DNA from: Lotus japonicus
Lineage: Eukaryota > Streptophyta > Magnoliopsida > Fabales > Fabaceae
NCBI RefSeq assembly: GCF_012489685.1
Contig: NC_080042.1
Span: 20,598,150 to 20,662,149, forward strand
Reading direction: 5' to 3'
DNA length: 64,000 nucleotides
Part shown: piece by piece, positions 33,674-46,131 of the stretch
Layout of the letters: every line of letters starts with the position of its first letter
How positions within the stretch are numbered: the stretch's first letter is position 1
Made by a program: the position numbers and the translations under genes
Notes under the pieces: model-generated
Databases searched by the model: none
What the model was told of the DNA's origin: nothing
What the model saw: only the letters and a program-made list of their open reading frames with translations

Positions 33674-34577
33674 TTGTGACGATAAGACCCTGTTTATGGT
33701 CATTATTATTTATTTTAAATAAATTATATTATGTGGATTTTTAGTGATTAATAAATCACTTGTGTGACTTGTGTGCATAATTTTATTTTACCTATGTTGT
33801 GAAAATATTATTATTTTCCGAGATAATAATAATTGTGTGAAGATATTAGGGTTAGAGGCCGAAATTGTGATGTAGAGATATGATTTTGATTTGTTGTGAG
33901 TTAGTTGCAACAAATTGAGAGAAGATATGTATGTTTTAATAAAAGATTGAATTTCTTTAATTAAAAAAGGATTTAATTGATTGATTTCAGGTTTTTTTTT
34001 TTTAGAAGATAAGGGTTTTATCTTTTATTTTTTTAAATCCTAAGAGATATGATAAGATTTGGTTTTCAAAAACAAAGATTGGGTTTGTTTTTAGAATATT
34101 ACGTGATTTTGAATGATTTTTAGAGTGATCTTAACGATCTAATCTTAAGAAACTTCCTTCATAAGAATTGTAGCTCTCTCTGGTATCTAAATTCTCCCTT
34201 TGACTTCATGTCATTCCGACCTCTGTAGCTCGAGTTGTTCACGTTTTAGTGAGCAGAGGTCAAGCTGTCCTGTTTTTCCACGATATTGCTGCAGGGTTTG
34301 TTATTTCCGAATTTTATCTTTGAATTTTAAAGGTTTGAGTTTTTTTTTAAATGGGGTTTATACCTTTTATAATTATTATATATTCAGTTTTTATTTGAAA
34401 AAGATGAAGCATTAATTTATTTTTCAAATATTAGGAGATATCATTAGGATTTATTGTGAAAGGGATAAAAGCTAATTTAGAAGGGCACAAAATACTACTG
34501 CTACGTAAAACTCAGAAGAGAAAAAGTGAGAAAGAAGAGAAGAAGAAAATCGCGAGAGAGGGAGAGGAAGAAGAAGA
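33674..34577 (+). mobile_element. Gypsy-like LTR fragment, left part
   Basis: It begins TGTGACGATAAGACCCTG, directly after decayed Sirevirus sequence. AT-rich LTR-like sequence then runs up to the young Sirevirus insertion at 34578. The probable continuation is at 52685 onward, where a GA-rich leader and 'caaggtaagg' donor-like site resemble a plant gypsy LTR. Terminal duplication not identified. Confidence 0.45.
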
Positions 34578-35788
34578 TGAAGGTATGAAAAACGGTAGAA
34601 AGGGGGGGGGGGGTTTGAATAACGTTTTCAGTATAAAACTTCCACCTTAAAGATTTTGACAAATCTTTCGAGAACTTAAGTGCTAAAGATAAGAGATAGA
34701 AAAGCACACAAGGATTTTATCCTGGTTCACTTGATAAATCACTCAAGCTACTCCAGTCCACCCGTTAAGGTGATTTCTTCCTTCTTAGAATGAAGGCAAT
34801 CCACTAATCAGGTAAGAGTTACAACTGCACTTGAAACCTACAAGTGACTAACAATTACACTGACTTAGCTCACACTAAGATTCACTCTCTTAGTCTTCTC
34901 TAGGATCCGATCAACCTTGATCTCCTAAAGGAACTAAACAAACTGTTTATCAAAGAATTGTTTACAAGAGATTTGCTTCTAAAAAGCTAATAGTAAACTC
35001 AATGAATTTCAGATGAAAGAAAACTTAGAAGATTTTGAATATGTCTTGCGTATGTGAATGCTTCTTGCCGTTTCTTTCAGTCTTCAGCCTCTTTATATAC
35101 TCCAAGGATTAGGGTTGAGCGATGCATGGGAAATGCTACCGTTGGAGGGCAGTTCTGGAAAATCCAGCTTCTGCTGTGGCTGAGAACGTTAGGTAGGTCG
35201 TCAGGAAGGTACAGTAGCTTTTGTACTTGGATAGCGACGCGACCTTTAAACCTAGGAGACTTCTGATCAGGGGAATGCTTCATATTGGAACTTGTGAAGC
35301 CGGTTGATCAGAGTCAGAGGGAAAGCACAGATCCTCTGACCATTGTATCTTCTGATTCTGAACTCAGAGGGAAGAACATGGCCTTCAGAGTTTCTTGCTT
35401 CTGGACTTCAGAGTTTCCACTATTCAGCTTCTGCAACTTCAGAGTCTTCTACACCATCAGAACATCTGAACCTTCAGTGTTTCTTGGTTATCAGAACTTC
35501 TGGATCTTCAGAGCTTCTAGTGACTGAGTCCTCATCAGAGTTTGTATAACTTCAGAACTTCTGAAGCTTTTCCACTGTTCATACTGAACATGGTGAATGC
35601 GAAAGCGTTGCTTGGGTCACTCTTTATACACAGTGCTTCTGATTTGTGTGAGATTGAGTTGAGGTCAGAGCCTGTAAACAGCACACTCAGAAAAACACGT
35701 TAGAGTACCACAATTGTTCATATCAAAAGGTTAACTTGTAATCATCAAAACATAGAGTTGTACTACTAGATCAAAACTTGATCTTACA
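34578..35788 (-). repeat. 3' LTR of the young Sirevirus
   Basis: 1211 bp. TATATAAA (minus) at 35092-35099. The 12-G run near 34601-34612 is five longer than in the 5' LTR. Confidence 0.93.
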
Positions 35789-35792
35789 ATCA

Positions 35793-35802
35793 CCCCCTTT
35801 TT
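35793..35802 (-). other. Polypurine tract
   Basis: AAAAAGGGGG on the minus strand, four bases before the 3' LTR start (TGTAAGATC), primes plus-strand DNA synthesis. Confidence 0.85.
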
Positions 35803-36528
35803 GATGATGACAAAACTAAGATTTTTGATGAACAATTCTTAAACATTAAACTGAATTCACTCAGAGTTTAGAGATATAGAATAATACTTATCCTGATGTG
35901 AATAGTTTATCTTGCTCATTTTGAATTCAAGTCACTGCTTGATTCTGAGCTTAGCTCCCCCTGAATCTAATACTTGATGAAAACGTTAGTAAAGTCTAGA
36001 TTCTGAGCTAAATGATATAAGAGTTCAGAGTGAAAAACTTATGACATAGATGAAAATCGAGTAATCAGAGCGCATAAGTAATCAGAGTCACGGACAAGGT
36101 ATCAGAGTCTTGGGTATCAGAGTCAACTAGAATCACTTCAGAAGAAGTGAAATGTATTCCTTGTATTTGCCCAGTGACACATCTATGGTCATGAAGGTGG
36201 AACTCTTAAATTCTCCAAAAGAAAAATAAATCACACTAACACATCTTACACATCAAAAACTGGGTTTACTCCCCCTTTTTGTCATAAGCAAAAAGCTTGA
36301 GGTGTGAAAAACTTAGCTTGAAGTACAAGGTACTCCCCCTTAGAGAAGGTCTAAGTTTAAAGAAGATGAAACCGATGCAAGAATCAGAGTTAGGCGAAAT
36401 AAATAGAAGAGTTAATGCAAGAGAAGAACGTTTACCACCGGTCAAGTGAGTAAAGAGAAGGGTCAGTTACCAAGAACTTAACCTCGAGAAACCGTAGGAG
36501 CATTAACTTTCAGAGAGAAAGTGAAGCC

Positions 36529-36536
36529 TATAAAAA
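36529..36536 (+). promoter_or_regulatory. TATA box of the antisense unit
   Basis: TATAAAAA, 55 bp before the ATG at 36591, preceded by GC-richer sequence. It lies on the strand opposite to retroelement transcription. Confidence 0.55.
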
Positions 36537-36590
36537 GCGTTGGAGAGAAAGGTAAGCTTCACACCTCGAACAATTTTCAGTAAAGAAAAA

Positions 36591-36983
36591 ATGGCATCAT
36601 ACATCGTAGCACTAGAAGAGCTGAGGAAGAAGGCCTTTGAGGAGGACTTGTTCCTGAACATCCGGCATCCAGAGGGTACAACGACCATCGCGGAGCTGAC
36701 ACGGACACTGCTGGAAGAGGACCTGCGTCCAGAGTTGGAGAGAGACCTGAAGGAATTTCTTGCCTTCGTGGAGGAGGTGCAAGAACTCAGCCGGCTTGAA
36801 CTCAAGCTGCTGGAAGAAAAAAGGAGTTTGGAAGAGAAGCTCAAGACTTCAGAAGAGATTCTGGAGAGGGATGAGCTAAAGGACAGGCTCAGCAACATCC
36901 AGCATGTACTGGAGCGTCTGGAGAAGGATAGGTCAGAGCAGCGCCAGGAGTGCAGAAGAATGAGGAGGGATCCTCCATTCTAG
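36591..36983 (+). CDS. Antisense ORF of the Sirevirus, 130-aa coiled-coil protein, function unknown
   Basis: Starts at ATG in a good plant context (aaaaaATGGC) and ends at TAG; an upstream extension to 36540 lacks an ATG. The protein begins MASYIVALEELRKKAFEEDL and has a short motif LNIRHPEGTTTIAEL. About 70 residues of heptad-like Leu/Glu/Lys-rich helix follow (LELKLLEEKRSLEEKL, ERDELKDRLSNIQHVLERL), then a basic end (RRMRRDPPF). It is strongly charged, with no signal peptide or membrane segment. It lies between the envelope-like ORF (ends 37177) and the 3' LTR, on the opposite strand, with its own TATA box (36529) and AATAAA (37027). The older Sirevirus relic at 32160-32460 has no counterpart. 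Possible roles are an accessory retroelement protein or a captured host exon. I do not recognise the family with certainty. Confidence 0.62.
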   Translation: MASYIVALEELRKKAFEEDLFLNIRHPEGTTTIAELTRTLLEEDLRPELERDLKEFLAFVEEVQELSRLELKLLEEKRSLEEKLKTSEEILERDELKDRLSNIQHVLERLEKDRSEQRQECRRMRRDPPF

Positions 36984-37026
36984 ATTTTAGGGAAAGAATG
37001 TATGATGTAAACATAAAGAAATGATG

Positions 37027-37032
37027 AATAAA
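37027..37032 (+). terminator. Polyadenylation signal of the antisense unit
   Basis: AATAAA, 44 bp after the ORF stop, followed by AT-rich sequence. Confidence 0.5.
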
Positions 37033-37176
37033 AAGATTTTTGCAAACATATGTGACACAAATATATATAGAGATGCATATATACGCACAAACGAACAAAG
37101 AGAATAAATAAGTAAAAAGAAACAGAGTTTAAAAAATAAAACAAAATTAAAGAAAGAAAATGAAGAGATCCTAAAA

Positions 37177-40113
37177 TTAAGGTTTGTCAGTTCGTCGCAG
37201 AAGTTCCATCATCATGTGCTTCATCTCAATCAGCATGGATTCATGAATGTCAAGACGTTGTTCCATGATGTCGAGTCTGGATGAGCTTGACTGAGTAGAA
37301 CTGGAAGGAACATTCTGAGCAGCTTGAGGATCTGGAATGGAAACAGAAGCATCAGGAGTAAACACTACTGGTGCAAGTGCTTGGCATCTAAGAGCTTCAG
37401 CCTCAGCTTCAAGTCGCTCTGCCTCTAGTCTGGCTTGTTCAGCTTGAGCTGCTGCTAGACGTGCAGCTTCTTCTGCTTGAGCCTTCTTTCTCTTGGCTTC
37501 TTCAATAGCTTCAAGAAGCTTATTTCTCTGTTCTTGTTCATGAAGAGCCACCCTTCGAGCAAACCTTTGCTTTGCAGCCTCAATGCTCTGACTTCCCTCT
37601 GCATGCAGGAGCTGCATCATAATTGGAACTTGAGCCACCAGCCAAGTGCCTAGATTGTTCCACTCATCAGCCACACGTTCAGCATTCTCACTGAGGTCAG
37701 TCTGACCGTGCACATTGCGGAGCCTCAAAGAGGCTTCATGATAGAAAATATTGATGCACTCAGAGAGAGATGTGGGTTGGAGAGGAGTATAAGGAATTAT
37801 GGAGAGGTTGGTTTCAGGAGAGGCTGGGTGATTGCTGCTATGAGCTTCAGAGGCACCTTGTGGAGAACCAATGTTAATCATTTGAGAATTGGGTTCAGAG
37901 GTTCCAAGGTGAGGGTCTGAAGTTTCAACCAGAGGATGGGGTGATCTAACCGAGGATTGGTTAGACACTGATTGTTCGGGTTCAGGTTCTGGTTGAATAG
38001 GCTCTTGTTGATCAGGGGCAGGGTGAGCTTGTTGAGCCAAAGGGTCTGCCTCTTGTAAAGGATTGGCCAAGATAGGTTCATCTGGGTCAACTAGACGTTC
38101 AGGTCTAGGGCCAGGATATCTCCTAGGGCTTGGACAAGTGAGGTAATACTCTTCTATGGTAGACACCTTTTATTTTCTAACCTCCATGAATTTTCTAATG
38201 GATTCAGAGTTATTGGAGGGAGAAGAATCAGCAACATTGGTTGGGAAGGATACAGGTGTATAGGCTGTGGAAGAGTCTGTATCCGTGGTTCTGGCAGCAG
38301 GACGTGCTGATGCTCTGGGAACAGAGTGATCAGACGTTCTGGGTTGTGGTTCTGTTTGGTTGGGCTCTGGTTGTTCATGGATGATGGGTTCAGAAGATAA
38401 TGGGTCGTACGGGATGGTAATGAGAGAGGTTGGTTCTTCTGACCTAGAGGGTTGGTTCTGAAGCAAATTCCAGAGAGGTGCTTCAGTAGGGGAAGGTTGA
38501 AAGAATGAAGATCTTGGGGAATGTGGTGGAGTGGTGGCTTGTGCAGCTGGTTGGGATTCAGGAATAGGAGTGAGGGGATTTGAGGAGTGTTTGAGCATGG
38601 CAGATATAGGGAGTGCATCAAATAAATTCAAATCATCATCAGAAGCAAGTGCAGGCTTACTTGAATGTGCTGATGATCTAGTCACTCTGGCAGGAGGTTC
38701 AGTCCTTCTGACCACTTCAGCAGCTGGTTCCACCCGAGTAGGCTTCACCACGATTCTGACCTGCTTCTTCTTCTTCTTAGGAGGACCATCCTCATTATCA
38801 CTATCATCACCATCATCAGGCTTTCTCTTCTTCTTTTGGACCAGAGGGACATCGGATTCCTCAGAAGATTCGTCCATTATCATCTTCCTCTGAGCTTTCT
38901 TCTTGGGAGGAGAAGGAAACTCTGGAGCTGGCGGCAGTCTGCTGACGAAATCATCAAGATCAATTTCGAATCCTTGAGCCCTTAGGTCTTCAACATAGCA
39001 CCTGATGGCGTCAGGATTGTCTGCCTGTGTCCACAGAGGGTAGTCATTCAGAGGCATCCTTCTGCTTCTGATCTCAGAAGATGTGTCTTCATGAGCAGGA
39101 GCAATCTTCTTCTGGACCAAACCCATCTTCTTCAGAGAATTTGCAGTGAAGACATCACTGACCATGGTGCTCAGATCCTCTACACATCCAGCATTGACCA
39201 GATCTTGCACCAGGTTGCTTTCAATGAGAAAGTCTGAGAGCAGTCTCCCAAAGGGGATATATTTGATTGCTGACTTGATGGAGGCAGTGGTGCGAGACTT
39301 CCGGATGCATTCCTTCAAGTAGGAGAACAGGAAGTAGGGAAGGCAGATCTTCTTCTGGTCTTGGATGAAGAACAACATCACCTTCTGGTTGAAGTTGATG
39401 TAGTCTGGAGAACTGCCCTTCGGTCTCTGGTTTATGCAGTGGAGCAGGATTTTGTGCCAGATCCTGAGCTTGGGATGAAGGTCCATCACCTTGTAACTCG
39501 TCTTGCCCGGTTTGTAAGTGGTGTACAGGGCCTGGTTGATTATGTCCTTGGTGCTGGGTTTCAGCTTCGATTCCGTGAGTTGGAAACGATACCCATAAGC
39601 AGTGTCTGCACCCAGCAAATTCACGAAAGACTTCTCGGTGATGATGATCTTTCTTCCGAGAATGTAAGATACCACCTGAGTATCATCGCAGTCGGCGTGC
39701 TTCCAGAATTCCTTGACCAATCTATCATACACCGGTCCTCGAAGTCTGTTGAAGTAATTTCCCCAACCTTGAGCTTGGACTTCGGGACGAAGATCATACC
39801 CATTTGTAGCCAGGTTGTCGAGGTTGAATCTCCATTCTGCCAGGACTTGGAGTTCCTCAGGAGGATATACGCAGTGAACGGCACAACCCCGTTCTGCAAT
39901 TGGAACACTCTGGTCTTGAGCTTGACCTTGATCTGATGGCGGATTCTCAGGGCCCCTTTGACCCGTTGCTAGACCAACTACCATGTGAGGGAACTGGGGT
40001 GCATCTGCAGTAGCTCTTCTGGTTTGTCTCACCATTTTTGAAGTGGTTGAAGGTTTGAGGTAGAAGATGAAGGTTGGAAGATGAAGAGAGATCGAGAGAG
40101 AAATCGAGAACAA
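37177..40113 (-). pseudogene. Sirevirus envelope-like / plant transposon-domain ORF, one in-frame stop
   Basis: The frame opens at ATG 40113; the better start is probably ATG at 40035 (MVRQTRRATADAPQ, context aaaATGG). It runs to TAA at 38170-38172 and continues in the same frame to 37177, about 950-980 codons in all. A conserved globular domain spans roughly residues 60-330 (VYPPEELQVLAEWRF, YNFL-like RLVKEFW, GRKIIITEKSFVNLLG, LHCINQRPKGSSPDYINF, QKKICLPYFLFSYLKECIRKS). I recall this as the domain called 'putative plant transposon protein' downstream of pol in legume Sireviruses. Basic and acidic low-complexity segments (KKKKKQVRIVVKP) and a Pro/Ser-rich tail follow. After the stop come NIFYHEASLRLRN and an Ala/Glu coiled coil. 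There is no signal peptide or clear transmembrane helix, so an envelope role is not supported here. Confidence 0.75.
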
Positions 40114-40480
40114 GCGGTTTCGAAAAAGCAGAGAGAGCGAGAGTAAAAACCGGAAGTGAAAGAGATCGTGTGTGTATAGTGGGTTTTATCAAATAACCGT
40201 TGTTGATTCAAAAAGCACTTTAAGATCAACGGTTGAAAATTAAAGATAGATAGTAACAGTAAAATACACAAATCACACACAGGAGAGAAGCATATCTACA
40301 CGCAATCATAACAGACTGTCACACGGGCACAAGGAACTATGCATCAGAAATACTGACACACGTGTTGTTGTCTCAGCTTCAGAGTCAGTACCAGTGGGTA
40401 CACACACTCTGATTGAGTTACCTTCTGGACTAGACATCTTCTGATCAAGAAGTATCATAGTCAGAGGTTCTGATCCATCT

Positions 40481-43400
40481 TCACTCTGGACAAAAGTCCA
40501 TGTTCAGATTTTTCAGAATAAAATTAAATATATCCTCTGCTAAGGGCTTTGTAAAGCTATCTGCCCATTGATGGTCAGTATCAACAAACTTCAGAAGAAG
40601 TACGCCCTTCTGCACATAATCTCTAATAAAGTGATACTTTACCTCAATGTGCTTTGCCCTTGAATGCAGGATAGGATTCTTACTCAATGAGATTGCAGCA
40701 GTGTTATCACAATAGATTGGGATATTGCTCTCAAGGATCTGATAATCCTCCAGCTGATGTTTCATCCAGAGCATCTGAGTGCTGCATATTGCTGCTGAGA
40801 TATATTCTGCCTCTGCAGTTGATAGTGCAATGGTTGATTGCCTCTTGCTTGCCCATGAGACTAGATTGCTTCCCAGAAATTGACAATTTCCGGAAGTACT
40901 TTTTCTCTCTGTTCTATCTCCAGCATAATCAGCATCACAGTAACCTGAAAGCTTATACTCTGATGTTTTCTTATACATCAAGCCAAGGTTAGTGGTGCCT
41001 TTCAGATACCTTAGGATCCTCTTAACAGCAGTTAAGTGGGTTTCCCTTGGATCTGATTGGAAACGAGCACATAAATGAACACTAAATAGTATGTCTGGCC
41101 TAGATGCAGTTAAGTATAGAAGTGAACCTATCATGCCACGATAGAGCTTCTGACATACTTTACCACTTTTATCTTCTTTCTCCAGAATGCATGTAGGATG
41201 CATTGGAGTCTTGGCCACTGTAGATTCCAGCATATTGAACTTCTTCAGAAGTTCTTTAGTGTACTTGCTCTGATGGATATATGTTCCTTCTGGTGTTTGA
41301 TCAACTTGTATTCCCAGAAAGTACTTTAATTCTCCCATCATACTCATCTCAAATTCAGCCTGCATCATCTCAGAAAATTCTTTGCATAGAGATTGATTAG
41401 CAGAACCAAATATAATATCATCAACATAAATTTGCACAATTAAGATATCATCTTTATAAGTCTTGCAAAAAAGAGTTGTATCTACTTTACCCCTTACAAA
41501 CTCATTCTCCAGAAGAAATGAGCTAAGTCTCTCATACCATGCTCTGGGAGCTTGCTTCAGACCGTAGAGTGATTTCTTCAATTTGAACACATGGTCTGGT
41601 TTCTTCTCATCTTCAAAACCTGGGGGTTGATGAACATAGACTTCCTCTGAGATATAACCATTTAGGAAGGCACTCTTTACGTCCATCTGATGTAGAACTA
41701 TGTTGTGATTTACTGAGAAAGAGATCATTAGTCTGATTGCCTCCAGTCTTGCTACTGGAGCAAATGTTTCAGTGTAGTCTATTCCTTCCTGCTGGCTGTA
41801 GCCTTGAGCAACTAGCCTTGCCTTGTTTCTGACTACATCTCCTTTCTCATTCAGCTTGTTTCTGAATACCCATTTCGTTCCAATAACATGGACATTCTCA
41901 GGTTTCTTCACTAAGCTCCAAACATCATTCTTGGAGAATTGATTCAATTCTTCTTCCATGGCCAGAATCCAATCCTTGTCCTGAAGAGCTTCATCTATGG
42001 ACTTGGGTTCAATTAAGGACACCAATCCTTTCAGACTGAGCAAGGTCTCTTCAGAAGGTCTGAAGGCAGATCTGGTTCTGACTGGTTCGTCTTTGTTGCC
42101 CAGAATCAATTCTTTAGGGTGAGCTGCAGTGATTCTGCTCTTCTTCAGAGTTTGTGAGTTAGAGGGACCAGCTTCTTCCTCTGGTTCATCGTCCTCTGGC
42201 TCATCTTCCTATGGAGCTTTGCCTTTGTCAGAAACATTAATGCTTAAATCTGCAAACTTTTCAATTAGCTTTGACTGGTCAGAGTCAAGCTTATCATCAA
42301 ATCTAACATGAATAGATTCTTCAATAGTCTTAGCATCAGTATTATAAAATCTAAAACCTTTAGATCTCTCAGAGTAACCGAGTAATAGACACTTAGAAGA
42401 CTTAGCATCAAATTTATGCAATCTATCCTTAGTATTGAGAACATAACAAACACAGCCAAAAGGATGAAAATAAGAAATGTTGGGTTTTATGTTCTTCCAC
42501 AATTCATAAGGAGTCTTATTCAGAATTGGTCTCACAGAGATTTTGTTCTGAATGTAACATGCTGTATTTACTGCCTCTGCCCAAAAGTGCTTAGCCATGC
42601 CAGTTTCTTGGAGCATGGTTCTAGCCATCTCCTGAAGAGTTCTGTTCTTCCTCTCAACAACACCATTTTGTTGAGGAGTTCTGGGACAAGAGAAATCATG
42701 TGCAATTCCATAGGAATCAAACAGACTCTCAAACTTGTCATTCTCAAACTCTCCACCATGGTCACTTCTGACACGCACAATCCTACAAGCCTTCTCGTTT
42801 TGCACTTGAGCAATGAAGGTAGAGAACACAGCATGAGACTCATCCTTGCGGGTTAGAAACTTTACCCATGTCCAGCGGCTATAGTCATCAACGATAACCA
42901 TCCCATATCTCTTGCCACCTATAGACTCAGTTTTCACTGGTCCAAAAAGGTCGATATGCAGAAGTTCCAACGGCCTTGAGGTTGAGACAACATTCTTTGC
43001 CTTGAAAGGGACTTTTGTGAATTTGCCTTTCTGACATGCTTCACAAAGAGCGTCTGAAGCGAACTTCAGATTGGGTAAGCCCCTGACAAGGTTTAGCTTG
43101 CTCAGCTGAGAAATCTTTCTCATACTGGCATGCCCTAACCGTCTATGCCATACCCACTGCTCTTCATTAACAGACAGAAGGCACTTCACATTCTGAGCCT
43201 CCAACTCAGATAATCTGATCTTATAGATGTTGTTCTTCCTCTTGCTGTTAAACAGAACCGAGCCATCGATCTGACTTACAGCCCGGCAGGACTTTTGATT
43301 GAATATAACATCATAACCCTTGTCAGCTAATTGACTTATAGACAATAAGTTATGTGTTAAGCCGTCTACCAATAACACATTATCAATGCATGGACTACTA

Positions 43401-43585
43401 TCTACACAAATAGTACCAGTACCAACAATTTTACCCTTTTCATTTCCTCCAAAGCCAACTTCGCCTCCAGGCTTAAGTTTCAGCTCTCGGAACATACGCC
43501 TTTCTCCCGTCATGTGACGCGAGCATCCACTGTCCAGATACCATGATTGGTGTTTCAGTGGAGCTATCAAGGATATCTGCAACAT
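40481..43585 (-). pseudogene. Sirevirus Pol, copy A (protease, integrase, RT, RNase H; one in-frame UAG)
   Basis: From ATG 43585: protease YLDSGCSRHMTG; pre-integrase WHRRLGHAS with CEACQKGK zinc residues; integrase core LHIDLFGP, RSDHGGEFEN, NGVVERKNRTLQ; then TAG at 42209-42211 after …SDKGKAP. The same frame continues (acidic linker) into RT ([15 protein letters not shown], active site YVDDIIFGS) and RNase H ([29 protein letters not shown]) ending at 40481. All catalytic residues are present; the UAG lies in the linker between integrase and RT. It looks identical to copy B (46499-49603, offset 6018). Confidence 0.9.
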
Positions 43586-45081
43586 AGATAATCTTGTCCT
43601 TAGGTACCCACTTTCTGGGTCCTCTCTTGTTAGTTACCCCAGAGGTTCTGATCACCTTGGGTGTCTCAACATGATATTTTAAAGGAATATTTGCATGATA
43701 TTTAGTCATAGAGAAAGATCCCTTTTTAAGAGGGTTTTTAGCAACTTTAGCAGGTACAGGATCAGGCAATATGGTACCAGAGGGAACAAAGCATTCATAC
43801 AAGGATTTAGCTTTAGACACAGAGGGCTCATTTCTAATTGGTTTAGAATAGCCAATGCATGCATTCCATTTCTGCTTACGCCATAGATCATTGAAGCCAT
43901 TAAGCTTCTATCCACGCTTTTAGCTAGGAATCTTTGAAAAGACTTTTCATACTTAGATTCATTTCTACAATCAGAGGCATCACATGCAAAAATTTCTTCT
44001 AACTTAGCAATTTGGTTCTTAAGCACAGAGTTAGAATTGATCAAGGCATGATTATCATTTTTCAAATCAGAAATAATTTTCTCATGTTCAGAAGGAGTCT
44101 TGGAAACAGCAGATAAGTTCTTTTCAGCTTCTTATGCTTAGACAATAAGGAGTTATACTTATCCATAATATCAGACAATGCATGTTTCAGTTCAGAGGTA
44201 GAGAAAGAAGCGAATACCTCATTTTCATCGTCTGAGTTAGGATCTCCTTCTGATTCTGAGTCAGAGTCAACAGCTCCCTTTGACTCTGCTTCCTTGTCTT
44301 TGACAATAGCCATGAGTCCTTGGACTTCACCATCAGAGTCAACATCCTCTGACTCTGATTCATCAAATGTCACCATCAGACTCTTCTTCGTCTTGAAGTG
44401 CTTCTTTGGCTTCTTGTCCTTCTTCAACTTTGGACAGTCACTTTTGTAGTGCCCTGATTCTTTGCACTCGAAGCATGTGACTTCCTTAATTGAGGACTTC
44501 TTCTGGCCTGAGGATTCAGACTTTCCTTTTGCCTTTCCAGAGCCTTTGTACTTGCTCTGCCTGTGCTTCCAGATTCGGTTGAGTCTCTTGGAGATCAGAG
44601 TCAGCTCATCTTCATCAGAATCTTCTGATGCTTCTTCAAATTCCTCTTCTTTCAGCTTGAAGAGCTTTTGACTTCTCAACCTTAGCCTTTTCAGATTTGG
44701 ATTTCAAGGCTATGGACTTTTTCCTCAGATCTTGCATCTTCTGAGCGCTTCAGCTCATGGCATTTTCCAAAATGCTGATGAGTTCTTCTAAACTCATATT
44801 CTCAACGTCTCTCGTGAGCTCTATTGAAGTCACCAAAGGCATCCACTTTCAGGAAGACACCTGATGACCCTTATGACATGATCTTTGTTGTGTAGCTCTT
44901 GTTGAGAGGTCGTTATGCCGCTACAAGCAACTGAAATCTGGAGAACATTTCTTCAATGGACTCATTTGGCTCCATGATGAAGGATTCATACTTTTGGATC
45001 AAAGACAGTGCCTTTGATTCTTTGACTTTCTTGTTTCCTTCATGAGACATCTTCAGAGATTCGAAAATGCCTTTTAGCAAA
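43473..45081 (-). pseudogene. Sirevirus Gag, copy A, damaged toward the assembly gap
   Basis: Matches copy B gag (49491-51401) but has single-base differences that shift the frame: a missing C near 43857, a missing T near 44125, an added T near 44651, and several more between 44740 and 45075. Copy B reads cleanly through the same places. The density of indels rises toward the N gap at 45082, which points to poor contig-end sequence more than real mutation. Confidence 0.8.
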
Positions 45082-45181
45082 NNNNNNNNNNNNNNNNNNN
45101 NNNNNNNNNNNNNNNNNNNNNNNNNNNNNNNNNNNNNNNNNNNNNNNNNNNNNNNNNNNNNNNNNNNNNNNNNNNNNNNNN
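45082..45181. other. Assembly gap (100 N)
   Basis: Exactly 100 N, the convention for a gap of unknown size. It joins gag sequence (left) to the middle of the envelope-like ORF (right), in an order not found in retroelements. Confidence 0.98.
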
Positions 45182-46131
45182 TGGTGCTCAGATCCTCTAC
45201 ACATCCAGCATTGACCAGATCTTGCACCAGGTTGCTTTCAATGAGAAAGTCTGAGAGCAGTCTCCCAAAGGGGATATATTTGATTGCTGACTTGATGGAG
45301 GCAGTGGTGCGAGACTTCCGGATGCATTCCTTCAAGTAGGAGAACAGGAAGTAGGGAAGGCAGATCTTCTTCTGGTCTTGGATGAAGAACAACATCACCT
45401 TCTGGTTGAAGTTGATGTAGTCTGGAGAACTGCCCTTCGGTCTCTGGTTTATGCAGTGGAGCAGGATTTTGTGCCAGATCCTGAGCTTGGGATGAAGGTC
45501 CATCACCTTGTAACTCGTCTTGCCCCGGTTTGTAAGTGGTGTACAGGGCCTGGTTGATTATGTCCTTGGTGCTGGGTTTCAGCTTCGATTCCGTGAGTTG
45601 GAAACGATACCCATAAGCAGTGTCTGCACCCAGCAAATTCACGAAAGACTTCTCGGTGATGATGATCTTTCTTCCGAGAATGTAAGATACCACCTGAGTA
45701 TCATCGCAGTCGGCGTGCTTCCAGAATTCCTTGACCAATCTATCATACACCGGTCCTCGAAGTCTGTTGAAGTAATTTCCCCAACCTTGAGCTTGGACTT
45801 CGGGACGAAGATCATACCCATTTGTAGCCAGGTTGTCGAGGTTGAATCTCCATTCTGCCAGGACTTGGAGTTCCTCAGGAGGATATACGCAGTGAACGGC
45901 ACAACCCCGTTCTGCAATTGGAACACTCTGGTCTTGAGCTTGACCTTGATCTGATGGCGGATTCTCAGGGCCCCTTTGACCCGTTGCTAGACCAACTACC
46001 ATGTGAGGGAACTGGGGTGCATCTGCAGTAGCTCTTCTGGTTTGTCTCACCATTTTTGAAGTGGTTGAAGGTTTGAGGTAGAAGATGAAGGTTGGAAGAT
46101 GAAGAGAGATCGAGAGAGAAATCGAGAACAA
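45182..46131 (-). pseudogene. Envelope-like ORF, copy B fragment cut by the gap
   Basis: Repeats 39165-40113 (start region and conserved domain). An extra C in 'tgccccgg' near 45522 shifts the frame relative to copy A, again close to the gap. The C-terminal two thirds is missing. Confidence 0.85.

Noticed and set aside
42416..42856. 146-residue plus-strand ORF repeated at 48434 and 54947
   Set aside because: It is the opposite-strand shadow of the conserved integrase region, which explains why it stays open in three copies.
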